Assembly (NCBI GenBank): GCA_946406115.1
Contig: OX291548.1
Span: 6,002,373 to 6,066,372 of the forward strand
Source of the DNA: Apoda limacodes
Lineage: Eukaryota > Arthropoda > Insecta > Lepidoptera > Limacodidae
Length of the DNA stretch: 64,000 bases
Reading direction: 5' to 3'
The notes beneath the pieces are model-generated. The model ran no database searches. It was not told where the DNA came from and saw nothing but the letters and a program-made list of their open reading frames with translations. The position numbers and the translations under genes were made by a program. Of this stretch, positions 1-11,837 are shown piece by piece (the stretch's first letter is position 1; the number at the start of each line of letters is the position of its first letter).

Positions 1-1496
1 GTATTTACTTTCAGTGCATGAAACTTTTCTGACCTTCTGTTTTTGGACGCTATTGTCGTTGTCAGTGTACACCATTTCAGTACGATGACTGTTGTTTAGA
101 TCTTTAACCACAGGGACAGACAAATTTGTTGCACTTTATAGTTACGCAAAAATGTTTGACAGTAATTAATGATGGCGGCTTCGTGGCTTCTGTTAGTAAT
201 AGTACTCGCCGATCCAAGGGCCGCGGGTTCGGTTGCTGCACAGGACACACTTTTATAAATGAGTGTTACATTTTTGTCTTTATCTCGAGTTTAGGTGTTT
301 TCTATTTGTATAATAATATACAATAAAGAATGAATCAATTAATATAATTTCAAGATAGGCCGAGTTTAGGACCAGGTGGTGCTGTATGAGTTCCTAAATA
401 TTTTTATTTATTACACATGTGCAGTTTTTTTTATGTATTTATAATGAAACAAATATTTTTAAATGAAAGGATCATACCCACGTCCTTAGCACATTAGACA
501 GCCCCTTAACCAATTGGGCCACGAGGTATTAATTAAATTATAAAAAACCTATATTAGAAATCAATGTTAATTAAATTATTGAATGAAATTATAATTTTTA
601 ATATTTTTTTGGTTCTCTATAAAGTTGGTAAGAATAAAAATAACTTAATAAATTTTTATGCTTACGGCTTTTACAGTAAAAAACAAATGTCAATATTTTT
701 TTAACCATTTTAACAGATTTCACTATCTTTTTGTACGGAATACAAAATTTACTTTACTCTACAATATGCGGTGCCATGAAATGTCGGATATGTCGCTAAC
801 GAACTGAAAGTTTCAGGATGTCTGCATTTTGCTCGACTTCTTTAGTTTATTCAATAAACAAGAAGGGTCAAGTACGAGCTTTTCACCCCAAGTTCTAGCC
901 TTTATACAGTTTTTAATAACACAGTTCGACAGTTTTTGCTTACTATGCTAGTAACACTTTTAAAGAATGGGGCATCAAATTATGAATAAATGAATTTTGA
1001 GACTAATGGCAATAAAATAATACTCAAAATTTTAAGTTATTTCTTTATTGATTTTTACATAACATTATCTAGTAAATATTTGTGATCAACTTCTATTAAA
1101 AGAAGCCAACACCAATGGTTTGGTTGAAGCATCCGAACAAAATTTAGAGCAGCTGTAACAAAAGAGCAAATTGCCTAGAAAAAAATAATAAAGAAATAAG
1201 GCACCAGAGGAAGTAAATTTATGTAATTCATTTACATTTATTTTATATTTATAAACACGATATATAACTAAATTATGTCAGTCAACTATAACTCGAGGTA
1301 GATTAAGTTTCATTTCGTTGAACTTACACTCCTAGATATAAAGCCAAAGCCAAAGCCAAAATATACATAGCGACAATGTCCGGTCTATTTGGTCGGGATA
1401 TTACGTTTCTGAGATAGCTATCCCCGATATGTACACTTGGCTAAGCTTCAAAAACGGTTTGCAAATTTAACTAACATGTGCAGTCTATTCTTATAC
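1..1496. other. non-coding, AT-rich stretch
   Basis: No supported gene. Around 463-530 there is an eroded copy of the tail of the repeat also seen at 46,385-46,455 (ending in a stretch like CAATTGGGCCACGAGG). A short (AAAGCC)3 run lies at about 1,340-1,360. The 66-residue open frame at 126-326 has no recognisable domain and I do not regard it as a gene. Confidence 0.6.
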
Positions 1497-1509
1497 GTAT
1501 GACTGCCAG

Positions 1510-1560
1510 TTGCATAATTTTAAGTAAGCTTGTTTGCCACCTCAGTGATATAAAAAAAAT
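1510..1560 (+). mobile_element. 3' tail of CR1/Jockey-type LINE (fragment)
   Basis: About 50 bases match the sense 3' end of the LINE family best seen at 43,600-44,632: AAGCTTGTTTGCCACC, then a run GTGATATAAAAAA. Only the extreme 3' end remains, as expected from 5' truncation during target-primed reverse transcription. Confidence 0.5.
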
Positions 1561-1799
1561 TATGGGCATATTGCTACGGAAATTGATCAATATTAAAGGA
1601 ATTGTAATAAGAATATATAATAGAAATAAGAGCTATCTGATGACAGGCTAACACTGTAACTCGTCTAAATCAAAACTTTCTCTAAAGTAACATAAGGAAA
1701 ATAAATTTCAAATCAGTATGTTAAATAATGTCCATAGAATCATAGTGAAACAAGACAAATATAAAGATTTTACCTTTTGCGAGTACCTTATAAGATTTA

Positions 1800-1965
1800 A
1801 AGCTACAATAAAGACGAGTTAGTCGTATAGAGACCAAGTTTTCGATACGGTGTCGCTACATGTTTTAGAGTGAAATGTTAACATGTCCAAACTTCTCTTG
1901 CAGCCAGAGTAGTTTCACTTCCCGTCCCACATCTAATGTATTGATTTCCTCATCTAAATGGGATG
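1800..1965 (-). repeat. dispersed repeat family X, copy 1 (eroded)
   Basis: The reverse complement resembles 11,440-11,540 and 28,480-28,580. Shared landmarks are GACGGGAAGT, a block around TGTTAACA, and ATGTAGCGACACC. Family identity is unknown. This is the most eroded of the three copies. Confidence 0.45.
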
Positions 1966-3090
1966 TTTTTGTCTTGATTTTGTTACTAACTTTTGCTCGA
2001 GGGTCCTATGTCTATCTCTGGCACTCTAGCGGTATCTGTGCTTAAAATATGTCTTTCAGTTGCTCGTTTGGGACGTTTAAGAATAGTGCATTACGGTTCC
2101 CTGACCTATAATATGATTAAATTATGAAATTGTTGTTTGATATTAAAATATTCATTTATAATTAATAATTTTTGCTGCTAATAATATTCATTTTTAAAAA
2201 AACTTAAAAAAAAATTTAAGTTTAAATAGTCTTTTTAAATAGTCAACCTGGATATACTACCAACGGGTAAAGGTGAACAAATGTCATGAATTTGTGGTTG
2301 GAAGTCTTCCAAATTTCCGTTAGTTGAGTTTTTGTCAGATTTGTTCACACTGAAATAGATAGAATACGTTACACGTACGATAGAAATAATTTACTGAATA
2401 CAAATATTAGTATTAGTATTTTAACAACCCTTTAGTGTATCACGACCGGGTTTCAAAGCAACAGATATCGTAATTTAACCTCCAGAAAAAGTAAAATTGA
2501 AATTTATGTAGTCATTTTCCCGTAGTTATCAAACAAATTCACAAATATAATACACAAGCAAAAATATTCTGCCCAAAATCGTAAAGCGGGAAAATGTCAA
2601 ACATTACCATTATTTTCTTGAAATATTTTATATAAATATTTATTATTTACAAAACAATCTTGCATTTTTCTCTATAGTATACACTGTAGACGTTTCTCAC
2701 ATTAGTAATCCCGTCACTCAAAGAAATTCGTACTAAGTCTCTCTCACTCTCTTATCTTTCTTTAATATTAATTGTACTTGTTTATTCTCTCTAAACTGTA
2801 AATCAAATACAAAATAACTGATATTTTTGACATGAAACCTTCAAAAAGAATTTAGATACAGTAATATTTATCACTTTATCTACGCTCATACTGAAAAATT
2901 CAAATTACTAACTTAAAAATGTTTTTTTTTTTCTTAATTTAAAATAAAAATAGTTTATAATGTGTTTTTTTCTATCATCATAGTATAGTATACCGGTCAT
3001 AGATATAGAATTACATCGGCAAAAAATTTGAAAAACAAAATGAGTGAGGACTCCACCGAACCTATTAAGAGAATACGATTCGAGATTACA
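1966..3090. other. non-coding, nothing recognised
   Basis: AT-rich with frequent stops on both strands. The 62-residue open frame at 2,908-3,096 has low-complexity Lys/Phe composition and no domain. Confidence 0.6.
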
Positions 3091-3340
3091 AATCAAACAC
3101 GAAATTTTGAATACGTGCTCTAGGATTAAATAGCTAGGTCTGCAGTGTGCCAGTTTTCTATAACATTATGTAGTTTTAAAGCTGTGCAGGATTCTAGTTT
3201 TTAATACAAATGATCTCGAATAAGACCAAAAGTTAGTAAAAAACTTTTTTGGATTTTGGAAAACCGCAGACATAGATTTTCGGCATCAGGTCATGCCTAC
3301 AAAATTTTACAGTATTTGATCAGTAAATGTCTAAAAATCT
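3091..3340 (+). repeat. partial copy of the 54.1 kb MITE-like element
   Basis: About 240 bases align in direct orientation with 54,190-54,425. Shared blocks include CTAGGATTAAATA, GTGTGCCAGTTTTCTAT, CATGCCTACAAAATTT and TATTTGATCAGTAAATGTC. The terminal inverted repeats seen at 54,127-54,151 and 54,431-54,455 are missing or eroded here, so this copy is internal sequence only. Confidence 0.6.
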
Positions 3341-3644
3341 GGACAGCACATTTCCTAGCCAGATGTTAAAACATGGTCGCAAAAGCTTGACATAAAACGA
3401 AACTGAGGTCTCTTGTCTCTTTGTAGTTTGTGTTTTATTTTAAATAAACATAAACAACCGAAATGGTGGCCTCTGATAAATAGAGAAAAGAGACCATAGG
3501 TTCGCTTTGTGTCTTTTTAAATAATGCTCAATGTGTTGTGTGTTGCTATTACGCAATCGATTTTAGAACTCGATCTAAGTCAAGTAGTTAAACAAACTTA
3601 TAGTCGAATTAGGATACATATTTTATCAACCTAATATCACGTTT

Positions 3645-3945
3645 CTTATCAGCTTCATACGTCTTCATTGTTGGGGCATGGCCTTACTCCACCACTGGCG
3701 ATTTAGGCCATAGTTAACAATCGGGCCCAGTGCGTATTGTGAACATCACTTTTATTGATCTAAGCGGATTTTCTCACTATGTTTTCCTTCACAATAATGG
3801 CAGTGGTTTTATTCACATGTTCATGTATTTGTACATATACATTCAAAGTACTTGAGAAATTAAGAAACAGTCTTATTGGTATATGCCAGGCTGTAACCTC
3901 TGCCACTTACGATTCCACCCTGGGCCACCACTGACTTCATTTTAT
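3645..3945 (-). mobile_element. tRNA-derived lepidopteran SINE, near full length
   Basis: Read on the minus strand, an eroded tRNA-like head (3,890-3,945, with TGGCCCAGGGTGG and GGTTACAGCC in the places of A and B boxes) is followed by a body with GTGAAGGAAAACATAGTGAG. The tail resembles the RTE-type LINE end (GTGGTGGA...GGCCATGCCC...ATGAAGCTGATAAG). Other copies lie at 5,925-6,112 and 45,953-46,112, with a tail at 46,817-46,925. Assignment rests on the tRNA-like head plus the shared body, recognised from memory of lepidopteran genomes. Confidence 0.6.
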
Positions 3946-4204
3946 TTAATAAATATAAATAGATCTTTAGAATTATTATACAGTTACGATATTATGTGAC
4001 TTCATTTGTCGTCCCCTCCGTATGTCGCATCTATGGCACGGTACAGCAGTCGTGGTTGGACTACAGAACAATTTGTATAAGCCAATGCATACAAACATAT
4101 TTTACACAAACATCCTTATATATGAATATTTGTGAAAACATAAATACGTACCTATTTAACAAATTAATTTATTTTATGTTTCTATGTATAGTAATAGTTT
4201 GTCG

Positions 4205-4360
4205 TTTGAAGCTTACGGTACGGTCCACCTAATGTTAAATGGTCACCGTCGCCTATAGACGCTTGCGTCGGTTATTACTCAAGCGTTGCCTTGCCACACC
4301 TTTGAAAATCTAATCACTTTTTTCTTGAAGAACCTCATGCTTTAGTCTATATAAAAAACT
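4205..4360 (-). mobile_element. 3' tail of CR1/Jockey-type LINE (5' truncated)
   Basis: The plus strand shows CTTACGGTACGGTCCACCT, GGTCACCGTCGCCTATAGACGC, then TTTTTTCTTGAAGAACC and ATGC...GTCTAT. This is a collinear, diverged match to 43,640-43,790. The sense strand is minus. It covers the last codons of the reverse transcriptase ORF and the short 3' UTR. Confidence 0.65.
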
Positions 4361-4682
4361 TAATTTTACGTTTATTAAATAAGCCGAACTCAAAATTAGT
4401 CTGAAATTCGAAGGCCATATAATTTAATTAAATCCAATATTAATGTAAAAGATCTGATATTGGAAAGGATTAATTTAATCAGAATTCTCCGTCTAGAATA
4501 TTCCCCAGATATGAAAATTCTTCGTTTGAGTGTATCCACGTGAGTTCACATCAACGATTTTGTTACATTTCGTTGAACTGGCTAAAGCGATTATTGAAAA
4601 AAGTGAAGCTAGTTAACCTATTTTTATGAACTCGGCTGTCAACACTCAGGATTACGTACTGAATTCATAATTCACATATTTA

Positions 4683-4845
4683 TTTTTTTATTTATTCAAA
4701 TCAAACAAATCAAACAATATTTGTTCAAATAGGTTATTAAGAACACTTTTGAATCGTCAATACAATGTAAACAATGTTAATTTCTGCCAAAAAGAGCTGG
4801 CAAGAAGTTCTATTTAAAGTAATAATACAATACTTTGATCAATAA
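4683..4845 (-). mobile_element. probable LINE 3' end (RTE-like tail)
   Basis: On the minus strand a stretch containing GATTCAAAAGTGTTCTTAAT and CCTATTTGAA leads into an A-rich AAATAAA run. I recognise this as a frequent lepidopteran LINE-type tail. No coding part remains, and the clade is a guess. Confidence 0.4.
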
Positions 4846-5539
4846 TTAGCTTGAGAGTATACAATATGTACCAAAACACTTATTAAGTAATAAAAATAAG
4901 TTAGTAATCTACTAAAAACAAAGTCAAACATGTAATTTAATATTATTTTGTTTTTATGTAGCATAGGGGGCGCACCATGTGAAGCGTGAAATATCGTCAA
5001 TCGAGTGAAGGAATTCAGATATTGAGATTTACTAATTAAAATAAGTCAAAAATAGTTGTCTCGTCTTTTGATGTCTGCTACAAGCAGCTCACTGTCGTAT
5101 CCAGAATCTTTTGCTTACTCTGAATTAGGAGTCATCATTTTATTACCTAATCAACAACTGCTAGATATAGACATCATCTTGATGTTTTTGAAATTAACGA
5201 TTCTGTAAGCTATTTATATCCAGTAACTTCCTGCGGCCTTGAAAGGAGGCAAAAAACCCAGACAAATTCTGCATACAATAATATAAACGTAAGTTTACCA
5301 GCAAGAGTACCGAAACCTTGAAAAAAATTAATTTCTTTCAAGAGGACTGGACTATGTTTTGAAGGCAGATCAAGGGGCACTTGTTGCGTATGCGCGGTGC
5401 GAAGACCTTAGTATAACACTATGTCCAATATGTCACTGGTACCATTTTTGAATAAGTGTTCGGTTCCGATGGCCTTATGACATTTTAATGTCATCGCAAT
5501 TACTGTTGCTTCTTTTGAGAGCAAAGTGTTAAATTGAAT
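4846..5539. other. non-coding, possible LINE decay
   Basis: No gene is supported. Short GC-richer stretches (5,220-5,420) could be eroded LINE coding sequence continuous with the remnant at 5,540-5,850, but no motif is clear enough to claim. Confidence 0.4.
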
Positions 5540-5850
5540 TTTAAACTTTGCCGCCAGACTCTCTCAATCAACAACAACAAAGCTTCTCACTCAGTCTTCA
5601 GAATATGTCGACCAAGCAGTGTAACAGCTAACATCTAAGATTCAAACTTCATTCGAGTCTTCAGCCACTACCGTTCCAGTGAAGAAAAATAAACTTTGGT
5701 AGCGATCGCGTCTCAAAACTGAGCTGAACACATTGAGAGCCAAAGTCACCAAAGCCCTAAGTAGAAATACAGCGTAGGAATGGAACCAATTCATTGAAGC
5801 CATCAATAAACAGTAAAGATAATGGAATTCACTGACAGCTTTCCAGTGTG
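5540..5850 (+). pseudogene. eroded LINE ORF2 segment between endonuclease and RT
   Basis: Translation of about 5,560-5,830 gives a stop-broken peptide with the character of the linker between the endonuclease and reverse transcriptase of arthropod LINEs. It contains VPVKKNKLW (the usual context of the W-rich linker), then KTELNTLRAKVTKALSRNT and EWNQFIEAINKQ. Stops interrupt it several times. No catalytic motif is present and the clade cannot be assigned. Confidence 0.3.
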
Positions 5851-5924
5851 CAAGCGCCTAGTGTGTACTATTGGTACATGCCCTATCCTCTGTTTGACGT
5901 GTTCAAGATATTTTTTTTTATAAA

Positions 5925-6112
5925 TTTTCTTATGGTGATTTTCTTCACCAAAACTTTGTAGTGTGAATATTCAATGCACTTAAGAAATTAAGAAAAAGAC
6001 TTATTGTTTTACGCCGGGGATGAGTCTCCGACCCTGAGAACGCGAGGCAGACCCTGAAACCCTTAGGTCACCACCGACTGTACCCGAGTCCAGACTAGAC
6101 TGACTAGTCCCC
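5925..6112 (-). mobile_element. tRNA-derived SINE, 5' two thirds
   Basis: The minus strand reads TCGGTGGTGACCTAAGGGTT at the head, then AATAAGTCTTTTTCTTAATT, ATTCACAC and GGTGAAGAAAATCACCA. It is collinear with the copy at 45,953-46,112. The 3' tail is absent. Confidence 0.55.
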
Positions 6113-6344
6113 TATCGATCGGAAACTACATTTTGAAGAATATTGTAAATGAGCGCTTGTTTTTAAGAGACTTTAAAAATGGAACGAGTTCTATTTCCCC
6201 ACTTTATCGGAAACTGTTTGATAGATTTAGATAATTTAGGCTTTATTCCGAGGCAGGATCCCGATGGTCTGATGAATTTAGTGAAGATTACGTGATATAT
6301 TTGCCAATGGTGATCCCATTTGAATTAATTATTATCATGCATTG

Positions 6345-6785
6345 CACTTACTTACCCATTTCTCCCCGTAGGGGGTGAATTTTCAAAATTAGGAAACTGT
6401 GTATGTCATTAATTGTGTTAAAGAGCTTGATGCTAAGTTTTAAGCAAATTTTATCAAAAATATTTTGTTTCCCACACAAATCAATGACCGTGGAGGTTAG
6501 ATTTGAAAAAAAAGACCGAATGCGTGATTTTATTTATCGTGTATATATTAATATTGGTATTTATTTTGGAAAGCATTGACTTGAATATTTCCAAATCCTA
6601 TACAAAATCATTTTTTTCCCTTAGGGGTTAAAATTTGAAAATTAAGAAATATGTATGTCATTTATCGTGTAATCTTTAGAGCATCAATCTAAGTTTTAAG
6701 CAAGTTTGATCAAAAAAAAAATTCTTTCCTATTCAAATTTTGCCACTATATTTTCACCCCCTTAGAGGTTGAATTCAAAGAAAAC
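6345..6785. repeat. tandem repeat, ~252 bp period, partial copies
   Basis: A block with GTAGGGGGTGAATTTT, TATGTCATT and TAAGTTTTAAGCAA recurs about 252 bases later as TTAGGGGTTAAAATTTGAAA, TATGTCATTTATCGTG and TAAGTTTTAAGCAAG. A third start (CCCTTAGAGGTTGAATT, about 6,757) begins about 140 bases on. Families with a 'cccc(t)taggggttgaa' motif are common in lepidopteran genomes. No coding potential. Confidence 0.6.
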
Positions 6786-8075
6786 ACCAAAGTAAGTGTT
6801 TTTAATTTATATTGAAGTCAATTTTTATTTATTTCAATAGAGTCAGAAAAAAAGAAACTTTGACTAAAAAGCCATTATCTGTAAAATTATAAAGCAAAAA
6901 GGCAGATATCATATTTAATAGACTATTGATTGTAATAAATAAAACAAATAATCATTTTAAAATTATGTACAAGAAAAAATATTTATGATATTTTAATACT
7001 TTAAATATCTTTACTGTGAAGATGCAGTTTTGCACGTTAGTCAATTAGCTTTTCCACCGTCAAATGAAAAATGTCTTTGATGAAAAAAATATGAATATTG
7101 TACACTCCTTTAGTCGAAGTCTAAATCAAAAGAACACTGTAACAGAATCAAGTTAAAAGATATGGAGAAAATATATCAAATGATACTCAATAATGAATGA
7201 GTACGAAGAGAATTTTCTGTTTCATAAATTTTTATTACCAACACGGAACACTAATTTAGTTGTTGCGTCGTTAACGAACCGAACGGATGTCCGCATCTAC
7301 TTCTTAAGAGGGGGCATAAAGTCAGACTTATTTTCGTAGAATGGACGAAAAACATTAAATACTAATAACAAGCATATTATTATTTCTGATGAAAATTCGC
7401 TAATAACAGCCCTTGTTGTTGTATTTAGTAATATTATAATGAAATATAAGGTAAATTATATGTAACGTTATAAAAATAAATGGAAAATTGGCAAAAAATA
7501 GAGGTAACTTTATGATTTTATTCTATCAAGAATATTTACTTGCAATATGTTTTTGCTAATATTAGACCTTAGATTATATGTTTTTTACTATTAATTTGGA
7601 CTTATTTACCTTTATGTCCCATTTTTATTTATTAAAGTAGACGTAAAATGTGTGAAAAATATAAAGAAAAAAAATATAAAAATACCCCAGGTTGAAGGAA
7701 TATGCAAAAAAATACTAATAATTCTTTAAAAAGCCTAGCATGGTGCTAAATCACCTCAGAAATAAAGTAAAAAGTTGAATAATTGAATAAAAACTACATG
7801 GAACATATAAAAAATGAAACTGGTAAAGCTGGGAATTTTGTCAGAACTTTGAGTTGATCGTGGATAATACTAGTTTAAAAACAAATCTTGAGGTGGCTGT
7901 TTCTTTTGAAATTTTATTTACAGTATTCCATAGAAAACCACCGAACGTCTCCACAACTCCAAATAAAGCACAAAAATTAGTGTAAATAGATACCTATCGT
8001 GTTGTAAAATACAAAAAAAGTCTGGATTATTGAGGTTTGTTAATAATTTCTGACTTATGATATTTCTACTATTCA
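6786..8075. other. non-coding, nothing recognised
   Basis: Very AT-rich with no open frame of note. A short stretch at 7,262-7,305 (GTCGTTAACGAACCGAACGG) weakly resembles 790-850, so it may be another eroded dispersed repeat. Confidence 0.5.
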
Positions 8076-8079
8076 GGTT

Positions 8080-8820
8080 GCTGTGTAAACAAATCTAAGA
8101 TCACTCGACCGAAGTTATTATAAGGTTTGCTTCATAAGTAAATTCTCTATGCTTGTCTTTCATTCGTATAGTTTTCCAACTAAAATTATATATGAATTAG
8201 TTTGTTCAATTCAATAGTACATTTTATGTAGATTATTAGGTATATCCTTGTAACACAAAAATATTTTTTCCTTTTATTCTGGTATGTATTGAAACGGGAG
8301 TATACCGTAACAGCAATTAATTAGTAATTTTATAGATTTATATTTAATGCTCGTAACATAAATGTTGTTTTTTTTTTCTTTCTTCAGTTAATTAGTTTGG
8401 TTGAAAAGTACATTCTATGTATCTTTATATATGGTTGTGGCATAAATGTCGTTTGTCTTTCATTCGTGCCGTGTCCCAAAACTGTTGTTCTATGGCGACA
8501 TTAATGGATGTGAAAACCTAGTCTCAAAGGATCACATGAAACCAAGAGTGAAGTGTTAATAGCTGATGCCTATCAATGTTTCCGCCGTACCTCATTGCCT
8601 GTGAGCTCTTTAAATATTTTTAGTGAAGCCAGGTTTTGATGAGAAGTTGTTGAATGTAAACCAAACTAAGATTTTATAAGAAATTTCCGTACAGAAAATA
8701 TTTTGGAAATTAATCTGGTAAAGTTTCCAAAGTGAGAGTTTTCAAATTAATTTAATATGTGTAAGAATTTTTTGATTCCCAAGACTACATTTTCACTACT
8801 TTTGTATTCATTTCTTAATA
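8080..8820 (+). repeat. dispersed repeat family Y, copy 1
   Basis: About 720 bases align with the reverse complement of 29,245-29,960. Landmarks are TGTAAACAAATCTAAGATCAC at the left, TTCAATTCAATAGTACAT, repeated GTCTTTCATTCG units, GTGTCCCAAAACTG, CTATGGCGACATTAATG and AAGCCAGGTTTTGATGA. The motif 'taacataaatgt ... gtttgtctttcattcg' recurs inside each copy, so the element has internal tandem structure. No ORF was found. A Helitron-like or other non-autonomous DNA element is possible. Confidence 0.65.
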
Positions 8821-8834
8821 AGTAGTAATTATAG

Positions 8835-10950
8835 TACCTAGTGATGAGAGAGCACACATAAAAATATACAAATAACAACAAAAAAACAAAAGAAAATCAC
8901 AATGTAGGTGGCCTTATCGCTAATAAGCGATTTCTTCAGGACAACCTTTGGGTAGAGGAAATTACAAAATAAATGCAAAGGATAGGAAGTGCAGCTGATA
9001 TATTTGAAATATAAAGATATATCTATACATATATTCCAATAAATTAATTCATACAACATGAATACATGCATATTTAAATTTTTTCTATAATATATACTTA
9101 TAAATACATTATTAGTTTAAATTAAGGTTATGAGAATGAATCAATTTTTTAAACATCGGTAAAGTTTGTGCAAGTCTAATATCCAAGGGCAAAGCGTTCC
9201 AGAGTTTGATTCTGTAGACTGTATAGGAATCGTTGTAATATTGTTTAAGATGTGTGGGGATTTTCAACAACAAGTTTGTGGAAAGTCGATGTGCAGAGGA
9301 ACCCAGAAATTAGAAAAGCTCTTTTAAGTATGATGGTGCTGATGGATTGAACAGAATTTTATACAGAAAGCATAGCATATGAGTATTCCGGCGAAAACAA
9401 ATTGGGAGCCATTTGGGCTTTGATCGTTATTCTGAAATATGGTCAAATTTGCGCAAGCCAAATATGAACCTGATACATACATTTTGGAGTCGCTCAAACT
9501 TATTAAGTTGCTCCACCGTAAGGTCAGGACACCTAACGTCGGCATAATCGAGAATAGGAAGGAGTAACGATTGTGCCAAAGCAATTTTAGTGAGAATATG
9601 TAAGAAATTCCGCAGTCACCTCAAAGAGCTCTTAGCCGCGAACAATTTCTTGCTAATTTCATCCACGAGCGGACCTATGTTAAGAAACGGTCAATTTGTA
9701 TTCCCAGGTTTTTTTACTGAGTCCCTATAAGGGATTAAGACATTTTTAAATATACTGATGGAATGGAGTTAAACTCCATTTGTTTAAAAAGACGTGAGCT
9801 GCCAACAATAATTACTTAAGTTTTAACAGGATTTATTTTCAGACCGTAAGACTCACTCCAATCCATAATACGAGTCAGATCATAATTTATGTCAGCAATA
9901 GCTTAAGGCAGATTTTCAATTGTAGATTGCTTATATATCTGGAGATCGTCTGCATAAAGATGGTAGAGATAAGAAACATGAGAAGTAATAGAATTTAATA
10001 TTGCAATAAGTAAAGGGGTAAACGCCACCCTGTAGAACGCCAGCGAAAGTTTTACACCAGGTAGATGTGCTGCGAAACCAGTCAATAGCCGTTGGACATA
10101 TGTTAAGCGAACGTAAAGTGCCCAATAGAATATCAACGTCAACCGTGCTGAAGTCAAGCAAGGATAGTATAGTGCCTTTTTTATTTTCATGCCTTCACGG
10201 ATATCGTCGGTGATTTTTACAAGTTCTGTAGCCGTACTATGACCAGGGCGGAAACCAAATTGTAAAGGATCAAGTATAGAGTATTTTGTTGGAAACAAAT
10301 TTAGTTGCTGCTGTACAATACGCTCAAGGACTTTAGAAAAAAAGGGTAAAATAGATATAGGGTGGTAAACTGAGAACGAAGTAGGACTATATTTTTTACG
10401 TAAAGGAATGACTTGTGTATTTTTCCATAGTTTAGGAAAGCAGCCACTGGAAATTAAAAAGTTAAGAATATTATGTTAAGTATATCATGTTAAGGATGAG
10501 AATGATCATACTACGACTAAAATCTTTACTTCCAACAGCATTTGATGAGATAGAGAGAACGTACTTCTTAACATCACAATCGCACAATTGAGTTATATGA
10601 AATGGAGAAAAGTCAGGGGTTGGTACTTTTGAAAGAGAATTCAAAGTGTTTAATTTCCTATTACTATCAAAAGTAACTGGAGGACAAAAATGATGATTGA
10701 GATGATTTATATCGAGATCTTGCGAAGTATGAGAAGCGGTAGTTTTGCCAACCCCTTAAGAAACTTCCAGACCTTTGCAGGCTCACCGTTTTTTGAATAT
10801 GGCGACGTTGCGCATCTCTACACATCAAGTTGCAGCGATTTCTCGATTGAGATTGTTTCTAAATTTTGCCTTGTCACGGTTCCTTTACGCTTCATCATTT
10901 AAGCTTTCATATCTTCAGTGAGCCAAGGCGCAGGGACATGTTTTATTTTA
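8835..10950 (-). mobile_element. Jockey-like LINE, 5' truncated, degenerate
   Basis: A minus-strand copy of the LINE family seen at 20,792-26,476. It begins in the linker upstream of the RT (matching about 24,195 of that copy) and runs through the RT (9,903-10,298, with FGFRPGHSTATELVKITDD and YHLYADDLQIY). The C-terminal part is at 9,120-9,600 and the 3' UTR includes the hairpin at 8,916-8,931. Frameshifts and stops break the coding region, and the palm segment between the DFS and YADD motifs is out of frame. The tail near 8,840 is not a clean poly(A). Members of this family encode an AP endonuclease and RT for target-primed insertion. This copy is inactive. Confidence 0.85.
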
Positions 10951-11282
10951 ACTGGCTAAATTATATAAATAAAAAAAGTAATTAGTAAAATTTGAAGACG
11001 GATCAAATAAATATTCTGAGCCTATAGAAACCTATGATAAAAGTACATAAAGTACCTAGATTACCAATTTAGGAAGAGAAGAATTACAAACACAAACACA
11101 CCGTAATTTTATACGTATATGAAGATATAAATATCTGCCTCTGTCAAAAATTGCTTTACATAAAAGAAACATAAAATTTTTAGATTAAAATAATTCTTCT
11201 CTCATTAGGCAACTACAACAGCATAGTTACTATTAAATGTGACTTAGATTATTTTGTTATCTGTCATATTTATACAAAAATT
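10951..11282. other. non-coding spacer
   Basis: AT-rich sequence between the LINE and family X copy 2. Nothing recognised. Confidence 0.55.
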
Positions 11283-11640
11283 GTGACGCACACGAAACTT
11301 AGAGCCGCGTTAAGCAAACCTATATTTAGGTATATAAAGTCAAAAAGAAACATAAAAAAGGACTTAGTAGATTCGTATAAAGATTATCAGATCGCATCGG
11401 CAACGGTAAAAGTTTTATCAGAAACTACTAATAAATTCTTAAGATGTGAGACGGGAAGTCGAGCAACTTTGGATTCAAGTTTAGAATTCCGAATTGTTAA
11501 CACGTCTTCTACTGAAGTATGTAGCGACACCCCTATTTAAAGCTCAGTTTATTCAAGGGTACTTCAGTTTTATCCTTTTATTTGTGAAATTTATGTTACG
11601 AAGTAAAAAATTATTTGTTGATAGTATATTGATGGAATAT
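11283..11640 (+). repeat. dispersed repeat family X, copy 2, with an 85-codon open frame
   Basis: It aligns with the reverse complement of 28,400-28,740 and more weakly with 1,800-1,965. An 85-codon frame (11,283-11,540) starts within the first conserved block (GTGACGCAC...GAAACTTAG) and ends after TAGCGACACCCC. I do not recognise the peptide, and the frame is not open in the other two copies, so it may be chance. The repeat class is unknown. Confidence 0.5.
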
Positions 11641-11837
11641 GTGTTGAAATGCTAATAAATCCAAGTTATCACAGAATGGATTTTCATGGTGACTCTTTGT
11701 CATTTGGCCACGGAACCGAGTGCGTCTTGCACAGGAATTATGTAAGGGTTCTGTTGTACAAAAATTGTAAACAAAGAATAACATAGCTTATAGTTTTTAA
11801 AAAAGATTTTCTTTTAATAATAAGTAAACATATAAAT

